A stretch of DNA of 50,806 nucleotides from Clostridiales bacterium (lineage in GTDB: Bacteria; Bacillota; Clostridia; Oscillospirales; Oscillospiraceae). Below the pieces are notes generated by a model. The model ran no database searches. It saw nothing but the letters and a program-made list of their open reading frames with translations, and had not been told where the DNA came from. Both the position numbers and the translations under genes were made by a program. Positions 30,826 through 38,817 of the stretch are shown here, piece after piece (position 1 is the first letter of the stretch; each line of letters opens with the position of its first letter). The stretch lies in the NCBI GenBank assembly GCA_004555655.1, contig SFHJ01000007.1, forward strand, positions 1 through 50,806, read 5' to 3'.

Positions 30826-31851
30826 ATGGGATTTGAAACAATCCAGCTGGAAAAAGGCATGTACCGCGAGAGCGGAAAATCGTTCACGCAGGTGCTGGAG
30901 TGGCTCGACCCGAGCGAGAACTACAAGGGCACCGCGCTGGAGGGAACCGACGCGTATCAGCGCCAGCTCAAGCGCTTTGACATCCGCGCCAGAGGCGCGT
31001 ATTCCGACGCGGTGGAGAAATTCTTCCGCACGTCGCAGTCGAGCGTGCTGTTTCCTGAGTACATCGCGCGCGCCGTGCGCCAGGGCATGGAGGAAAACAA
31101 CATCCTGCCCAAGATCACGGCCAGCGTGAGCACCATCGACGCGATGGACTACAGAAGCGTCTATTCCGTGCCGTCGGAGCAGGACAAGACGCTTGCCGAC
31201 GTGGCAGAGGGCACGGCCATCCCCGCCACCGAGGTCAAGAGCAAGAGCAATCTGGTCAGACTCAGCAAGCGCGGGCGGATGCTGGTGGCGTCCTATGAGG
31301 CTATCCGGTTCCAGAAGCTGGATCTGTTCTCGGTCACGCTGCGCCAGATCGGCTCGTACATCCAGCAGATGCATCTTTCCGACGCGGTGAACGTGCTGGT
31401 AAACGGCGACGGCAACGACAACGCCGCGCAAACGCTCACGATCGGCACGGCGCCCATGTCCGGCACGAAGGGGACGCTGACATACAAGCAGCTTGTGGAA
31501 TTCTGGGCGCAGTTTGAGCCGTATACGCTCAATACCTTTTTGATGGGCAGCGACGCAATGCTCAAGATGCTGAGCCTTGCTGAGCTGCAGAACCCGGCCA
31601 CGGGCCTCAACTTCCAGGGCACCGGCACGCTGACAAGTCCGCTTGGCGCGGAGCTGCTGCGCGCGGGCTGCGTGCCGGCAGGCCAGATCATCGGGCTTGA
31701 CCGCAGGTACGCGCTCGAAATGGTACAGGCGGGCGAGGTGTCGGTGGAATACGACAAGCTGATCGACCGCCAGCTCGAACGCGCGGCGATCACATCCATT
31801 TCGGGCTTCGGCAAGATCATGCAGCCCGCAGCGAAGGTGCTGGTGATCTGA
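30826..31851 (+). CDS. major capsid protein (HK97 fold)
   Basis: A 341-residue protein. VEKFFRTSQSSVLFPEYIAR resembles the N-arm/E-loop region, then DYRSVYSVPSEQDKTLADVA and EVKSKSNLVRLSKRGRMLVA (spine helix entry) and SVEYDKLIDRQLERAAITSI at the C-terminus, as in XkdG-like capsid proteins. Two good SD sequences precede the ATG. It is the main head component. The intact length and strong SD suggest it is not decaying. Confidence 0.88.
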   Translation: MGFETIQLEKGMYRESGKSFTQVLEWLDPSENYKGTALEGTDAYQRQLKRFDIRARGAYSDAVEKFFRTSQSSVLFPEYIARAVRQGMEENNILPKITASVSTIDAMDYRSVYSVPSEQDKTLADVAEGTAIPATEVKSKSNLVRLSKRGRMLVASYEAIRFQKLDLFSVTLRQIGSYIQQMHLSDAVNVLVNGDGNDNAAQTLTIGTAPMSGTKGTLTYKQLVEFWAQFEPYTLNTFLMGSDAMLKMLSLAELQNPATGLNFQGTGTLTSPLGAELLRAGCVPAGQIIGLDRRYALEMVQAGEVSVEYDKLIDRQLERAAITSISGFGKIMQPAAKVLVI

Positions 31852-31852
31852 C

Positions 31853-32227
31853 GTGGCGCTGACGGACGAGATCTATCAGACGGCGGCGGTGTTTGCCCCG
31901 GTGGGGACGGATGAGCAGATGCTCAGAAGCCTCTGCCGCGCGGCCGAGCAGGCCGTTGCGGCAAGGCTCCGTCCGGGCGTGACGGCGGACGACTGCCACG
32001 ACAGTTTTGTATGCGCTGCGGCGTGGATCGCGGTGAGCTATCTGCCGCAGAGCGCAGGGGCAGGGAAACAGGTACGTTCGTTCACTGTGGGCGAGGTGAG
32101 CGTGACGGAGGCTGAAGCCGCATCGGTCTCAGGCGCGGCGGCGTGCCTGCGCACGCAGGCGGAGCTGCTGATGGCGCCGTACTGCGCGTCGGGCGGCGGG
32201 TTCGCCTTTCTGGGGGTGCGCGGATGA
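31853..32227 (+). CDS. head-tail connector protein (gp6-like)
   Basis: A 124-residue protein with a GTG start 2 bp after the capsid stop. MALTDEIYQTAAVFAPVGTD and LRSLCRAAEQAVAARLRPGV form a helical N-terminus typical of gp6/gp15 adaptor-type connectors. A Gly-rich tail follows. Position (immediately after capsid) is the main evidence. It overlaps the next gene by 4 nt. Confidence 0.6.
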   Translation: MALTDEIYQTAAVFAPVGTDEQMLRSLCRAAEQAVAARLRPGVTADDCHDSFVCAAAWIAVSYLPQSAGAGKQVRSFTVGEVSVTEAEAASVSGAAACLRTQAELLMAPYCASGGGFAFLGVRG

Positions 32228-32565
32228 AGCGCATGATCGACAGTATTCTGCAAGGATACGGCTCGGCTGTCACGATCACAAGGTCGGACGGCCGGACCGC
32301 CGGCGTGCGCGCGTTCGTGCAGCCGGTGACGGAGAAGAGCTGGCAGAATCTGCAGAAGACCATGCACGCGCTGGGCGAGGGGCCGGTGGGGCGGTTCGTC
32401 TACATCGGCCCGGCGGACGCGCCGCTTGACGAGACGGACACGCTTGTATGCGGCGGACGGAAATTTCTCGTCCGCCGCGCCGAGACGCTGGAGCTGGCGG
32501 GGCAGGCGCTGTATATCTGGGGGCTTCTGGTGCCGGACGGAGGTGACGATCCGTGGAACAGCTGA
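32224..32565 (+). CDS. head closure / neck protein-like
   Basis: A 113-residue protein with mixed strands (SAVTITRSDGRTAGVRAFVQ, RFVYIGPADAPLDETDTLV, GGRKFLVRRAETLELAGQAL). The pattern 'xxGRxFLVRRAExxxLxGxxLYxWGLL' resembles the head-closure proteins placed between connector and tail completion genes in PBSX-type phages (XkdH/XkdI area). The start codon overlaps the previous stop (ATGA). The next gene starts 13 nt before its end. Confidence 0.55.
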   Translation: MKRMIDSILQGYGSAVTITRSDGRTAGVRAFVQPVTEKSWQNLQKTMHALGEGPVGRFVYIGPADAPLDETDTLVCGGRKFLVRRAETLELAGQALYIWGLLVPDGGDDPWNS

Positions 32566-33026
32566 TTCAGACCATCATGCAGGCGATGCAGGACACGAAA
32601 ATCGCCTGCGCGCGGCAGACGCCGCAGGGGCAGATGCCGCATCTGCGCGCGCCGGTGACGGCGGTGGCGCTCGCCGGGGCGCGGGCGATGGAGCATGCAA
32701 TGTATGAGTACCTTGGCCAGACGCCGGAGGGGGAAAGCCTGTTCGGAAAACGGCTGGAGGCGGACGTGCGGCTCACGGCCGTGTGCCCGAGAACGCTGGG
32801 AAGCGAGGCGTGCCAGAAGCAGGCCGAACGCGTGGCGGAGCTGCTGTCCGGGAAAGTTGCCGGTGTGACGCTCGCGGGCTACACGGTGGGCGCGTGCGTG
32901 TATGACGCGGGGTGCGACTGCTTCGTCTGCCCGGTGACGGCGCAGGTCAAGGCGTATGTTTACGCCACGGCAAACGAGGACGAAACGGAATTTACGGACT
33001 TTATGTTGAAAGGTGAAATCAGATGA
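32553..33026 (+). CDS. tail completion-like protein
   Basis: A 157-residue protein, GTG start with GGAGGTGA upstream. SLFGKRLEADVRLTAVCP, ERVAELLSGKVAGVTLAGYT and a C-terminal TAQVKAYVYATANEDETEFT beta-region look like the tail terminator/completion proteins (XkdJ slot) just before the sheath. No motif gives certainty; position is the argument. It overlaps the sheath gene by 4 nt. Confidence 0.5.
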   Translation: MEQLIQTIMQAMQDTKIACARQTPQGQMPHLRAPVTAVALAGARAMEHAMYEYLGQTPEGESLFGKRLEADVRLTAVCPRTLGSEACQKQAERVAELLSGKVAGVTLAGYTVGACVYDAGCDCFVCPVTAQVKAYVYATANEDETEFTDFMLKGEIR

Positions 33027-34075
33027 GCATGATCTATCATGAGCGGCCGGGCGTATACTCGGACTACGACGCGTCGTCGGTCTCGTCGAGCGGCTCGACC
33101 GAGCGCGTGATCGCGCTGATCGGCGAGTCGGAGGCCAAAAACGGGCTGTATACCATCACGTCGAGCGCCTCGGGCAAGGAGGCGTTCGGCGAGACGAGCG
33201 AGCTGGGGAAGATGGTGCAGCTGGCCTACCGCAACGGCGCGGGCAAGGTTCTGGCCTGCCCGGTGGCGGAAGATACGCTCGCGGCGTATCAGGCGGCGTT
33301 TGCGCTGGTGTTTCAGGAGAAGCAGGCGAGCTTCTGCGCAATCGGAAGCGCGCTTGAGACGGTGCAGACGGCGCTGCGGTCGGCCGTGGAGGAGGCGTCC
33401 CAGCTAAAAGGCGAGTGCATCGGCCTTGTGGGGATGAAGGGCGCGTCGGTCACAGAGCTGTGCGCGCGCGCAGAGCTGCTCAACTCCGAGCGTATGGTGC
33501 TCGTGGGGCCGGACGTGTACCGCACGGGCGAGGAGGCGGCAAGCGGCGGCTGGATGGCGGCGGCCGCGCTGGCGGGCGCGCTGAGCGACCAGTCAGACCC
33601 CTCGATGCCGCTCAATGGCCAGGTGCTGCGCGGCTTTGACGGCGTGGCCAGCGTATACGCGGACACGGACTACGACGCGCTGGTCGGCGCGGGCGTGACG
33701 GTCTGTGAGTGCGTGGGCGGCGAGGTGAGCGTCATCCGCGGGCTTACCACGCGCACCAAGACCGGAGGCAGCGAAGATCTGACGTTCCGCGAGCTGGGGA
33801 CGATTCTGGTCGTCGACGACGTGATCCCGTCGATCCGCGCAGCGCTGCGCAGAACGTTCACGCGGGCAAAAAACAACGCCGTCACGCGCAACGCCATCCG
33901 CAACCGCGTGATTATCGAGCTGGAGGACCGGATCTCGCGCGAGATCATCGACAGCTACGACAATCTGACGGTCACGCCGCTGGAAACCGATCCCACGGTG
34001 TGCGTGGTGGAGTTTGAATTCAGCGTGGTGCACGGGCTCAACCGCATCTATCTGACCGCGCACATCAGCGTGTAA
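33023..34075 (+). CDS. phage tail sheath protein
   Basis: A 350-residue contractile sheath subunit. N-terminal MIYHERPGVYSDYDASSVSS (the sheath 'RPGVY' motif), a variable domain, and the conserved C-terminus: RRTFTRAKNNAVTRNAIRNR and LTVTPLETDPTVCVVEFEFS. It assembles as the contractile outer tube and powers injection. Its presence shows a myovirus-type tail, not a siphovirus one. It is shorter than XkdK (about 466 aa), with a reduced surface domain. Confidence 0.93.
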   Translation: MSMIYHERPGVYSDYDASSVSSSGSTERVIALIGESEAKNGLYTITSSASGKEAFGETSELGKMVQLAYRNGAGKVLACPVAEDTLAAYQAAFALVFQEKQASFCAIGSALETVQTALRSAVEEASQLKGECIGLVGMKGASVTELCARAELLNSERMVLVGPDVYRTGEEAASGGWMAAAALAGALSDQSDPSMPLNGQVLRGFDGVASVYADTDYDALVGAGVTVCECVGGEVSVIRGLTTRTKTGGSEDLTFRELGTILVVDDVIPSIRAALRRTFTRAKNNAVTRNAIRNRVIIELEDRISREIIDSYDNLTVTPLETDPTVCVVEFEFSVVHGLNRIYLTAHISV

Positions 34076-34087
34076 GGAGGGCAGAAT

Positions 34088-34477
34088 ATGGCGACAAAAC
34101 GAATCCCCACGACGGCGGATATCTATCTGGAGGTCAACGGCGTGCGTGTGGCCGTGGTGCAGAGCTACAAGGTGACGGCTACGCGCGCGTCGAAGGCCAT
34201 CTACGCCTTCGGGCAGACCGAGCCCGTGGCGACCATCCGCGGACAGGGGCAGTACACGATCGAGCTTGAGCGCATCTACGCCACGGACGAGGCGCTGCGC
34301 GACGGGATCAATTTTATGGAGCTGGACGATTTTTCGCTGGTCGTCTGCAAGCCCGACCGGAACGTCATCTACGCGGGCTGCCAGTGGAGCAGGCTGCAGG
34401 AGAGCGCCGAGGTGGGCGGCAACGTGATCGAAAAAATCACGGTCGAGGCCAGACGGCGCATTGAGACGAACCGATGA
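34088..34477 (+). CDS. phage tail tube protein (XkdM-like)
   Basis: A 129-residue protein. IPTTADIYLEVNGVRVAVVQ, then TRASKAIYAFGQTEPVATIR and FSLVVCKPDRNVIYAGCQWS fit the beta-sandwich tube proteins that follow sheath genes in PBSX-like clusters. It forms the inner tube delivered by sheath contraction. AAGGAGG precedes the ATG. The next gene overlaps its end by 4 nt. Confidence 0.85.
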   Translation: MATKRIPTTADIYLEVNGVRVAVVQSYKVTATRASKAIYAFGQTEPVATIRGQGQYTIELERIYATDEALRDGINFMELDDFSLVVCKPDRNVIYAGCQWSRLQESAEVGGNVIEKITVEARRRIETNR

Positions 34478-35085
34478 CGGACAGGCTTTCCGCATGGCTG
34501 GGCGGGGCGCGCAAAACGCGCGTGGGAAGGCTTGAGCTGCATCTCATCTCCGCGCATGCGCTGCTGCAGGCGCAGCAGGAGGCCGGCGCGCTTGCTGCGG
34601 GCGATGCGGCGCGGCTGGGGCTGTGCGTGAACGCGTGCATTCTCGCCCGGGCGGCAAAGCAGGGCGCAAAGGCCGTGTTTTCCTCGGGCGAGGACGTGCT
34701 GAAGCGGGTGCCGGCGCAGACCATCGAGCGCTGGGCGGGGGAATATCTGGCGCTGTGCGAGCGGGAAAATCCATCGTGCTGTCAGGGCGAACATGATGCG
34801 CTGCGCCAGGCGCTGGAAGACGAGCCGTATGAGCGGCTCAAGTGGAAGGTGCTGCGCGCGCTTGGCGTGCTGCCGTCGGAGCAGCGGGCGCGGGAAATGA
34901 CGGACGGCGACTATCTCTACTGCGTGCTGCAGCTGATGCTCGATGAAAACGAGCAGCTGGACATGCTCTGCCCAAGCTGCCGGGAAAAGGCGCGTGAGAA
35001 GCGCTGCCCGGCATGCGGCGGGGCAGTGCCGGAGCAGAACGCGGGCTTTGACATGGAGCGGTATGAGGAGTTGAGGCGGCAATGA
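34474..35085 (+). CDS. tail assembly chaperone-position protein with C-terminal zinc-ribbon
   Basis: A 203-residue protein in the XkdN slot between tube and tape-measure. The middle is helical (ALLQAQQEAGALAAGDAARL, VLKRVPAQTIERWAGEYLAL). Near the C-terminus CPSCREKAREKRCPACGG is a four-Cys zinc-ribbon, which is unusual for a tail chaperone. GGGAAAA occurs near 34982 but not in the reading phase needed for a -1 shift, so a frameshifted G-GT pair is not supported. A role in tail assembly is inferred from position only. Confidence 0.5.
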   Translation: MTDRLSAWLGGARKTRVGRLELHLISAHALLQAQQEAGALAAGDAARLGLCVNACILARAAKQGAKAVFSSGEDVLKRVPAQTIERWAGEYLALCERENPSCCQGEHDALRQALEDEPYERLKWKVLRALGVLPSEQRAREMTDGDYLYCVLQLMLDENEQLDMLCPSCREKAREKRCPACGGAVPEQNAGFDMERYEELRRQ

Positions 35086-35576
35086 ACTATATTGACGCGC
35101 TGCTTGAGCGGCAGGCGGCGCTGGCCATGCAGCTGGCATCAAGCGGCGAGACGAGCTTGTCGCTTGCGCAGGCGGCCGCCGTGTTCACTGCGCCGCAGCG
35201 GGCGGAAGCGGCGGATGAGGCCGGCGCGCCATATGGGGCGGATCTGCATGATGCGGCCGGCGCGCACGATGCGCGCGCGCAGGAGGCGGAAATGGCGGGC
35301 GGCGCGCAGGCGCTTCTGGAGGCGTTTGCGGCGCTGGCCGGGCAGAACGCACAGGCGGCTGCGCTGCGGCAGGAGACGATCGAGCGCGAGACCGCCCGCA
35401 CGCGCGAGCGCCAGAGCGTGCTGCTTTCGGCGCGCACGCCGCAGAATTCGCCCGCGGGCCTCACGGGCCGGTATGAGCAGCTGCTCAGTGTGGCGGGCCC
35501 GGCGGCTGCGCCGACGCAAAAGAGCATGGCCGAGATCTCGCGCTTTTTTGAGCGCGATGCAAGACGATACGGATAA
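35082..35576 (+). CDS. short Ala/Glu/Gln-rich protein in the tape-measure position
   Basis: A 164-residue, mostly helical, low-complexity protein: ALLERQAALAMQLASSGE, EMAGGAQALLEAFAALAGQN, RQETIERETARTRERQSV. In PBSX the gene between XkdN and XkdP is the tape measure XkdO (over 1,300 aa). Nothing of that size exists here. A helical protein of 164 residues could set a tail of only about 25 nm at 1.5 angstrom per residue, if it acts as a ruler at all. It has no transmembrane segment. It could also be a second chaperone. Confidence 0.5.
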   Translation: MNYIDALLERQAALAMQLASSGETSLSLAQAAAVFTAPQRAEAADEAGAPYGADLHDAAGAHDARAQEAEMAGGAQALLEAFAALAGQNAQAAALRQETIERETARTRERQSVLLSARTPQNSPAGLTGRYEQLLSVAGPAAAPTQKSMAEISRFFERDARRYG

Positions 35577-35591
35577 AAGGAGGAAACGGGC

Positions 35592-36110
35592 GTGGCGATG
35601 CGCTACAAATCCTTTACATGGCCGAACGACCCCAGAACCTACACGATCAGCTGCCAGCGCCAGACGGCAGTGCACAAGATCCCGATGGGCGGCTTTGCGG
35701 TGCAGGATCTGGGCAGGACGGCAACGGTGATGCGCGGCGAGGGCGAATTCTTCGGCCCGCGCGCGTATGAGAGCTTCCGCCAGCTTGTGCAGGTGTTCCG
35801 GCAGCCGGGCGCGGGACTGCTGCTGCATCCGCTGTGGCAGACGGGCGGTGCGCATTTTACACAGCTCTATCTGACGCAGGAGCCGCGCGAAAATTATGTG
35901 GCCTACGCGTTCGAGTTTTGCCAGAGCGCAGACGGCGGGCAGAGTGCGTCCGGCGCGCAGGCCAAGGGATACTATGTGCTGCAGGAGGCCGACACGCTGT
36001 GGTCGGTCGCGCAGCGGTATGGCCTGCGCATGCAGGCGCTTCTGGCGATGAATCCGGAGATCGCAAATCCCAACCGCGTGCGCGCAGGACAGAAGGTGCG
36101 CATCGCATGA
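35592..36110 (+). CDS. baseplate protein with C-terminal LysM (XkdP-like)
   Basis: A 172-residue protein. The N-terminal part (HKIPMGGFAVQDLGRTATVM, FFGPRAYESFRQLVQVFRQP) resembles the DNA-circularisation/tail N-domain family. The C-terminus is a full LysM: YYVLQEADTLWSVAQRYGLR, then MNPEIANPNRVRAGQKVRI. It caps the tail beneath the tube and binds peptidoglycan-like glycans. A GTG start was preferred for its 8-nt spacing from AAAAGGAGG. The order after it (hub, spike, gp25, J, I) matches PBSX. Confidence 0.8.
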   Translation: MAMRYKSFTWPNDPRTYTISCQRQTAVHKIPMGGFAVQDLGRTATVMRGEGEFFGPRAYESFRQLVQVFRQPGAGLLLHPLWQTGGAHFTQLYLTQEPRENYVAYAFEFCQSADGGQSASGAQAKGYYVLQEADTLWSVAQRYGLRMQALLAMNPEIANPNRVRAGQKVRIA

Positions 36111-37033
36111 CGGGATATGTGGCGGCCATGGGCGGCGGGATGCAGGCGCTGCCGCCGCTTCTGCAGTGGCAGATCGAGCGCACCGACGGCGAACCGTGCG
36201 GCGCGTTCCGTGTGCAGTTCGCCTTCGAGCCGGAAATGCTTGCAAAGCTGAAACTGGCGGCGCGGTTTTATGCCGAGCACGAGGGCAGGCGCGTGATGAC
36301 GGGCGTGGTGGACGACGTGACGGTCATGATGGGAAAAAACGGGCTTTTGGCCGAGCTCACGGGCCGGTCGCTGGCGGCGCTTTTGCTTGACACGCAGGTG
36401 CGCGCGGCGGAATATCAGAGCGCGCAGCTGCCCGATATTCTGGCGCAGTATGTCAAGCCCTGCGGCGTGACGGATATCGTGGCAGAAGCGATGCCGGCTG
36501 TGGGCAGCTTTGTCGTGGAGACGGGCTACAGCTGCTATCAGGTGCTCGCGGGCTTCTGCCGCCACAGCGCGGACGTGCTGCCCCGCTTTGACGCGAACGG
36601 CGCGCTGATCCTAAAGCGCGGCGGCACGGGCGTGCAGCGGGTCATCCGCGGCGGCGTGGTCCGCGCGCAATACTGCTTCGACCGCTACGGCGCGGCGGTG
36701 AGACAGGTGCTCGTCAACACGCGAAATGGCAGCCAGAAGGTGGCGCAGAACGAGGAATTTCTGGCCATGGGCGGCAGCGGCGTGCGCGTGGCGGGTGTGA
36801 CGGGGCAGAAGATCCGCGCCGCGTGGCGCACGGCTGAGCAGCGGCTGTCAGACAGCTGGCGAAACGCGCGGATGATCAGTTTGACGCTGCCGGGCAGCTT
36901 TCTTGCCGAGCCCACGGATACGGTGCTCGTGGAGCTGCCGGAGCTGGGAGTTGGCGGAACATTTACGGTACGCAGCGCCGTGTCGTCGTGTGACGACTCC
37001 GGCGCGGTGTGTACGCTGGAGCTGAGGGAATGA
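36107..37033 (+). CDS. baseplate hub protein (XkdQ/gpD-like)
   Basis: A 308-residue protein. LQWQIERTDGEPCGAFRVQF, GRRVMTGVVDDVTVMMGKNG, the repeated beta-barrels and TGYSCYQVLAGFCRHSADVL are typical of the late-control D / gp27-like hub at the tip of contractile tails. The start overlaps the LysM gene's stop (ATGA). It would hold the spike encoded next. The C-terminal beta-domain (AEPTDTVLVELPELGVGGTF) is intact. Confidence 0.8.
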   Translation: MTGYVAAMGGGMQALPPLLQWQIERTDGEPCGAFRVQFAFEPEMLAKLKLAARFYAEHEGRRVMTGVVDDVTVMMGKNGLLAELTGRSLAALLLDTQVRAAEYQSAQLPDILAQYVKPCGVTDIVAEAMPAVGSFVVETGYSCYQVLAGFCRHSADVLPRFDANGALILKRGGTGVQRVIRGGVVRAQYCFDRYGAAVRQVLVNTRNGSQKVAQNEEFLAMGGSGVRVAGVTGQKIRAAWRTAEQRLSDSWRNARMISLTLPGSFLAEPTDTVLVELPELGVGGTFTVRSAVSSCDDSGAVCTLELRE

Positions 37034-37034
37034 T

Positions 37035-37421
37035 ATGTGGCTTTCTGAACAAATGATGCGCCGCCGTGCAGAGCCCGACCCTGCGACGCTGGGCACGGTC
37101 TCGATCGGCGGCGAGGACGGCGCGGTGGTGACCGACGGAGAAAAGCGCGCCGCCAAGGTGATCTCGCCCGGCGGCTATTGCTGGCAGCCGGACGCGGCGG
37201 ACGAGGTATTGGTGGTCAAAGGGAACGAGTTGTATGTGCCGGGGATGCTGCAGCGCTGCCCGCGCGCGCTGGCCCCGGGTGAGGTGCTTATCTATGCGGG
37301 CAGCAGCGAAATACTCATTACGCGCGCGGGCGTGGAGATCACGGGCAAGCTGCAGGTCGCGGGCGATGTATATATCGAGGGCGAGCTGTATGTCAACGGA
37401 ATGAAAATGGAGGTGCCGTGA
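37035..37421 (+). CDS. baseplate spike/assembly protein (gpV-like)
   Basis: A 128-residue protein. A middle OB-like segment (ISPGGYCWQPDAADEVLVVK) is followed by a repetitive beta-helix C-terminus (ILITRAGVEITGKLQVAGDV, YIEGELYVNGMKMEVP) like the tips of gpV-type spikes. It would form the trimeric cell-puncturing needle. It starts 2 bp after the hub gene and overlaps the next start by 1 nt. It may correspond to the XkdR slot, though XkdR itself is a different family. Confidence 0.7.
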   Translation: MWLSEQMMRRRAEPDPATLGTVSIGGEDGAVVTDGEKRAAKVISPGGYCWQPDAADEVLVVKGNELYVPGMLQRCPRALAPGEVLIYAGSSEILITRAGVEITGKLQVAGDVYIEGELYVNGMKMEVP

Positions 37422-37765
37422 TGGAAAATCTTTGCCGGAACGGCGACTATGTGCCGGACGGCTTCGGCGGCTTTGTCCGGCTGCAGGGCGCTCAGGCGCT
37501 TTTGCAGCGGGCACTTTTCAAGCTCAGCTGCAGGCGCGGCAGTTTTCCGTTTCTGCCGGAGCTTGGGAGCAGGCTGTATGCGCTGGGGCGGGAAAAGCCC
37601 GCCGCGCGCAGCGACTGCGCGCGGCAGTATGCGGCTGAGGCGCTGGAAGGCATGGGCGTGGCGGTGACGCAGGTGCAGGTCACAAGCCTGACAGACGGCA
37701 AGGCGCGCGTGACGGTGCAGCTTCGCTGCGAGGATGAGACGGCAATGTTGGAGGTGACGGTATGA
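37421..37765 (+). CDS. gp25/W-like baseplate protein (XkdS-like)
   Basis: A 114-residue protein. LLQRALFKLSCRRGSFPFLP then ELGSRLYALGRE carry the conserved R-G-x-F-x-x-x-P-x-x-G-S/N motif of gp25-type baseplate wedge proteins. The ATG at 37421 was chosen because GGAGG is 7 nt upstream; the GTG at 37418 is too close. The gene overlaps its neighbours by 1-4 nt, and the spacing is typical of a single translationally coupled unit. Confidence 0.8.
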   Translation: MENLCRNGDYVPDGFGGFVRLQGAQALLQRALFKLSCRRGSFPFLPELGSRLYALGREKPAARSDCARQYAAEALEGMGVAVTQVQVTSLTDGKARVTVQLRCEDETAMLEVTV

Positions 37766-38817
37766 AAGAAGCGGCGCAGATCTATGAGCAGATGCTGCAG
37801 ATTTTTGAGGAAAAAACGGGCTTTCGGATGGAGGACACGGCCGATCTTGCCGTGCGGCTGTATGCCGCCGCGGCGCAGATCGAGACGCTCTACGCCTACG
37901 CCGACTGGGCGCTGGTGCAGAGCTTTCCGCAGACGGCGACGGGGAAGTATCTCGACTACCACGCACAGCTCCGCGGCGTGACGCGGCAGGCGGGTAAAAA
38001 AGCGGGCGGCACACTGCGTTTTCGCATTGACGCGGCGCTGCTCGAGGATCTGCCGGTTCCGGCGGGCACGGTGTGCACGACGGCGGGACTGGTGCGCTTT
38101 GTGACGACGGAAGACGGCGTCATTGAAGCGGGCAACCTGTATACGGACGTGCCGGCCGAGGCCGAGCAGCCCGGCCCGGCAGGCAACGTCTCGTCCGGCA
38201 GCATCGTCTGGATGACAAAAGCGCCCACCGGCGTGGCGGGCGTGACGAATCCGGCCGCGTTTACCGGCGGCGGTGGGCAGGAGGATGACGACGCGCTGCG
38301 CGAGCGGGTGCTTGACAGCTTCGTCCGCCTGCCCAACGGCGCGAACGCGGCGTTTTACGAGCTGCGCGCGCTCAGCCACCCCGGCGCGGGCGCGGTGGCG
38401 GTCATCCCGCGCTATCAGGGCATCGGCACCGTTGGCGTGGTAGTGGCGAGCGCGAGCGGTGAGGCGGACGCGGCGCTTATCGCGCGGATTCAGGCCGACC
38501 TTGACGCGGTGCGCGAGATCGCGGTGGACGTGACCGTGATGGCGCCGGTGGTCAAAACCGTGGACGTCGCGCTCACGCTCTGGCCAAAGAGCGGCGTCGC
38601 GTTTGACGCGGCGAAGCGGGCGGTACAAGCGGCGCTGGAGGGTTACTTTACGGGCAGGCTCCTCGGAAAAAGCGTCTATCTCGCAGCGCTGGGCAGCATC
38701 GTATATGCCACGGGGCTGGTTGAAAACTATGCGATCGCAAAGCCTGCAGCCGACCTTGCCGGTGAGAAAACAGTGCTGCCGCGGCTCGGCGCGCTCACGA
38801 TCACGGAGGGCGCGTGA
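37762..38817 (+). CDS. baseplate J family protein (XkdT-like)
   Basis: A 351-residue protein. Landmarks: GKYLDYHAQLRGVTRQAGKK, the VPAGTVCTTAGLVRFVT segment, TGGGGQEDDDALRERVLDSF (the conserved G-x-D-x-E/D-D-x-x-L-R-x-R motif of gpJ/gp6), and GAGAVAVIPRYQGIGTVGVV. This is a core wedge protein of contractile baseplates. Its length matches XkdT (about 348 aa). ATGA overlaps join it to the gene before. Confidence 0.9.
   Translation: MKEAAQIYEQMLQIFEEKTGFRMEDTADLAVRLYAAAAQIETLYAYADWALVQSFPQTATGKYLDYHAQLRGVTRQAGKKAGGTLRFRIDAALLEDLPVPAGTVCTTAGLVRFVTTEDGVIEAGNLYTDVPAEAEQPGPAGNVSSGSIVWMTKAPTGVAGVTNPAAFTGGGGQEDDDALRERVLDSFVRLPNGANAAFYELRALSHPGAGAVAVIPRYQGIGTVGVVVASASGEADAALIARIQADLDAVREIAVDVTVMAPVVKTVDVALTLWPKSGVAFDAAKRAVQAALEGYFTGRLLGKSVYLAALGSIVYATGLVENYAIAKPAADLAGEKTVLPRLGALTITEGA

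Noticed and set aside
34982..34988. GGGAAAA as a -1 slippery heptamer for a tail-chaperone frameshift
   Set aside because: In the gene's frame the codons are CGG-GAA-AAG, so the heptamer is not in X-XXY-YYZ phase and the -1 frame gives no recognisable extension.
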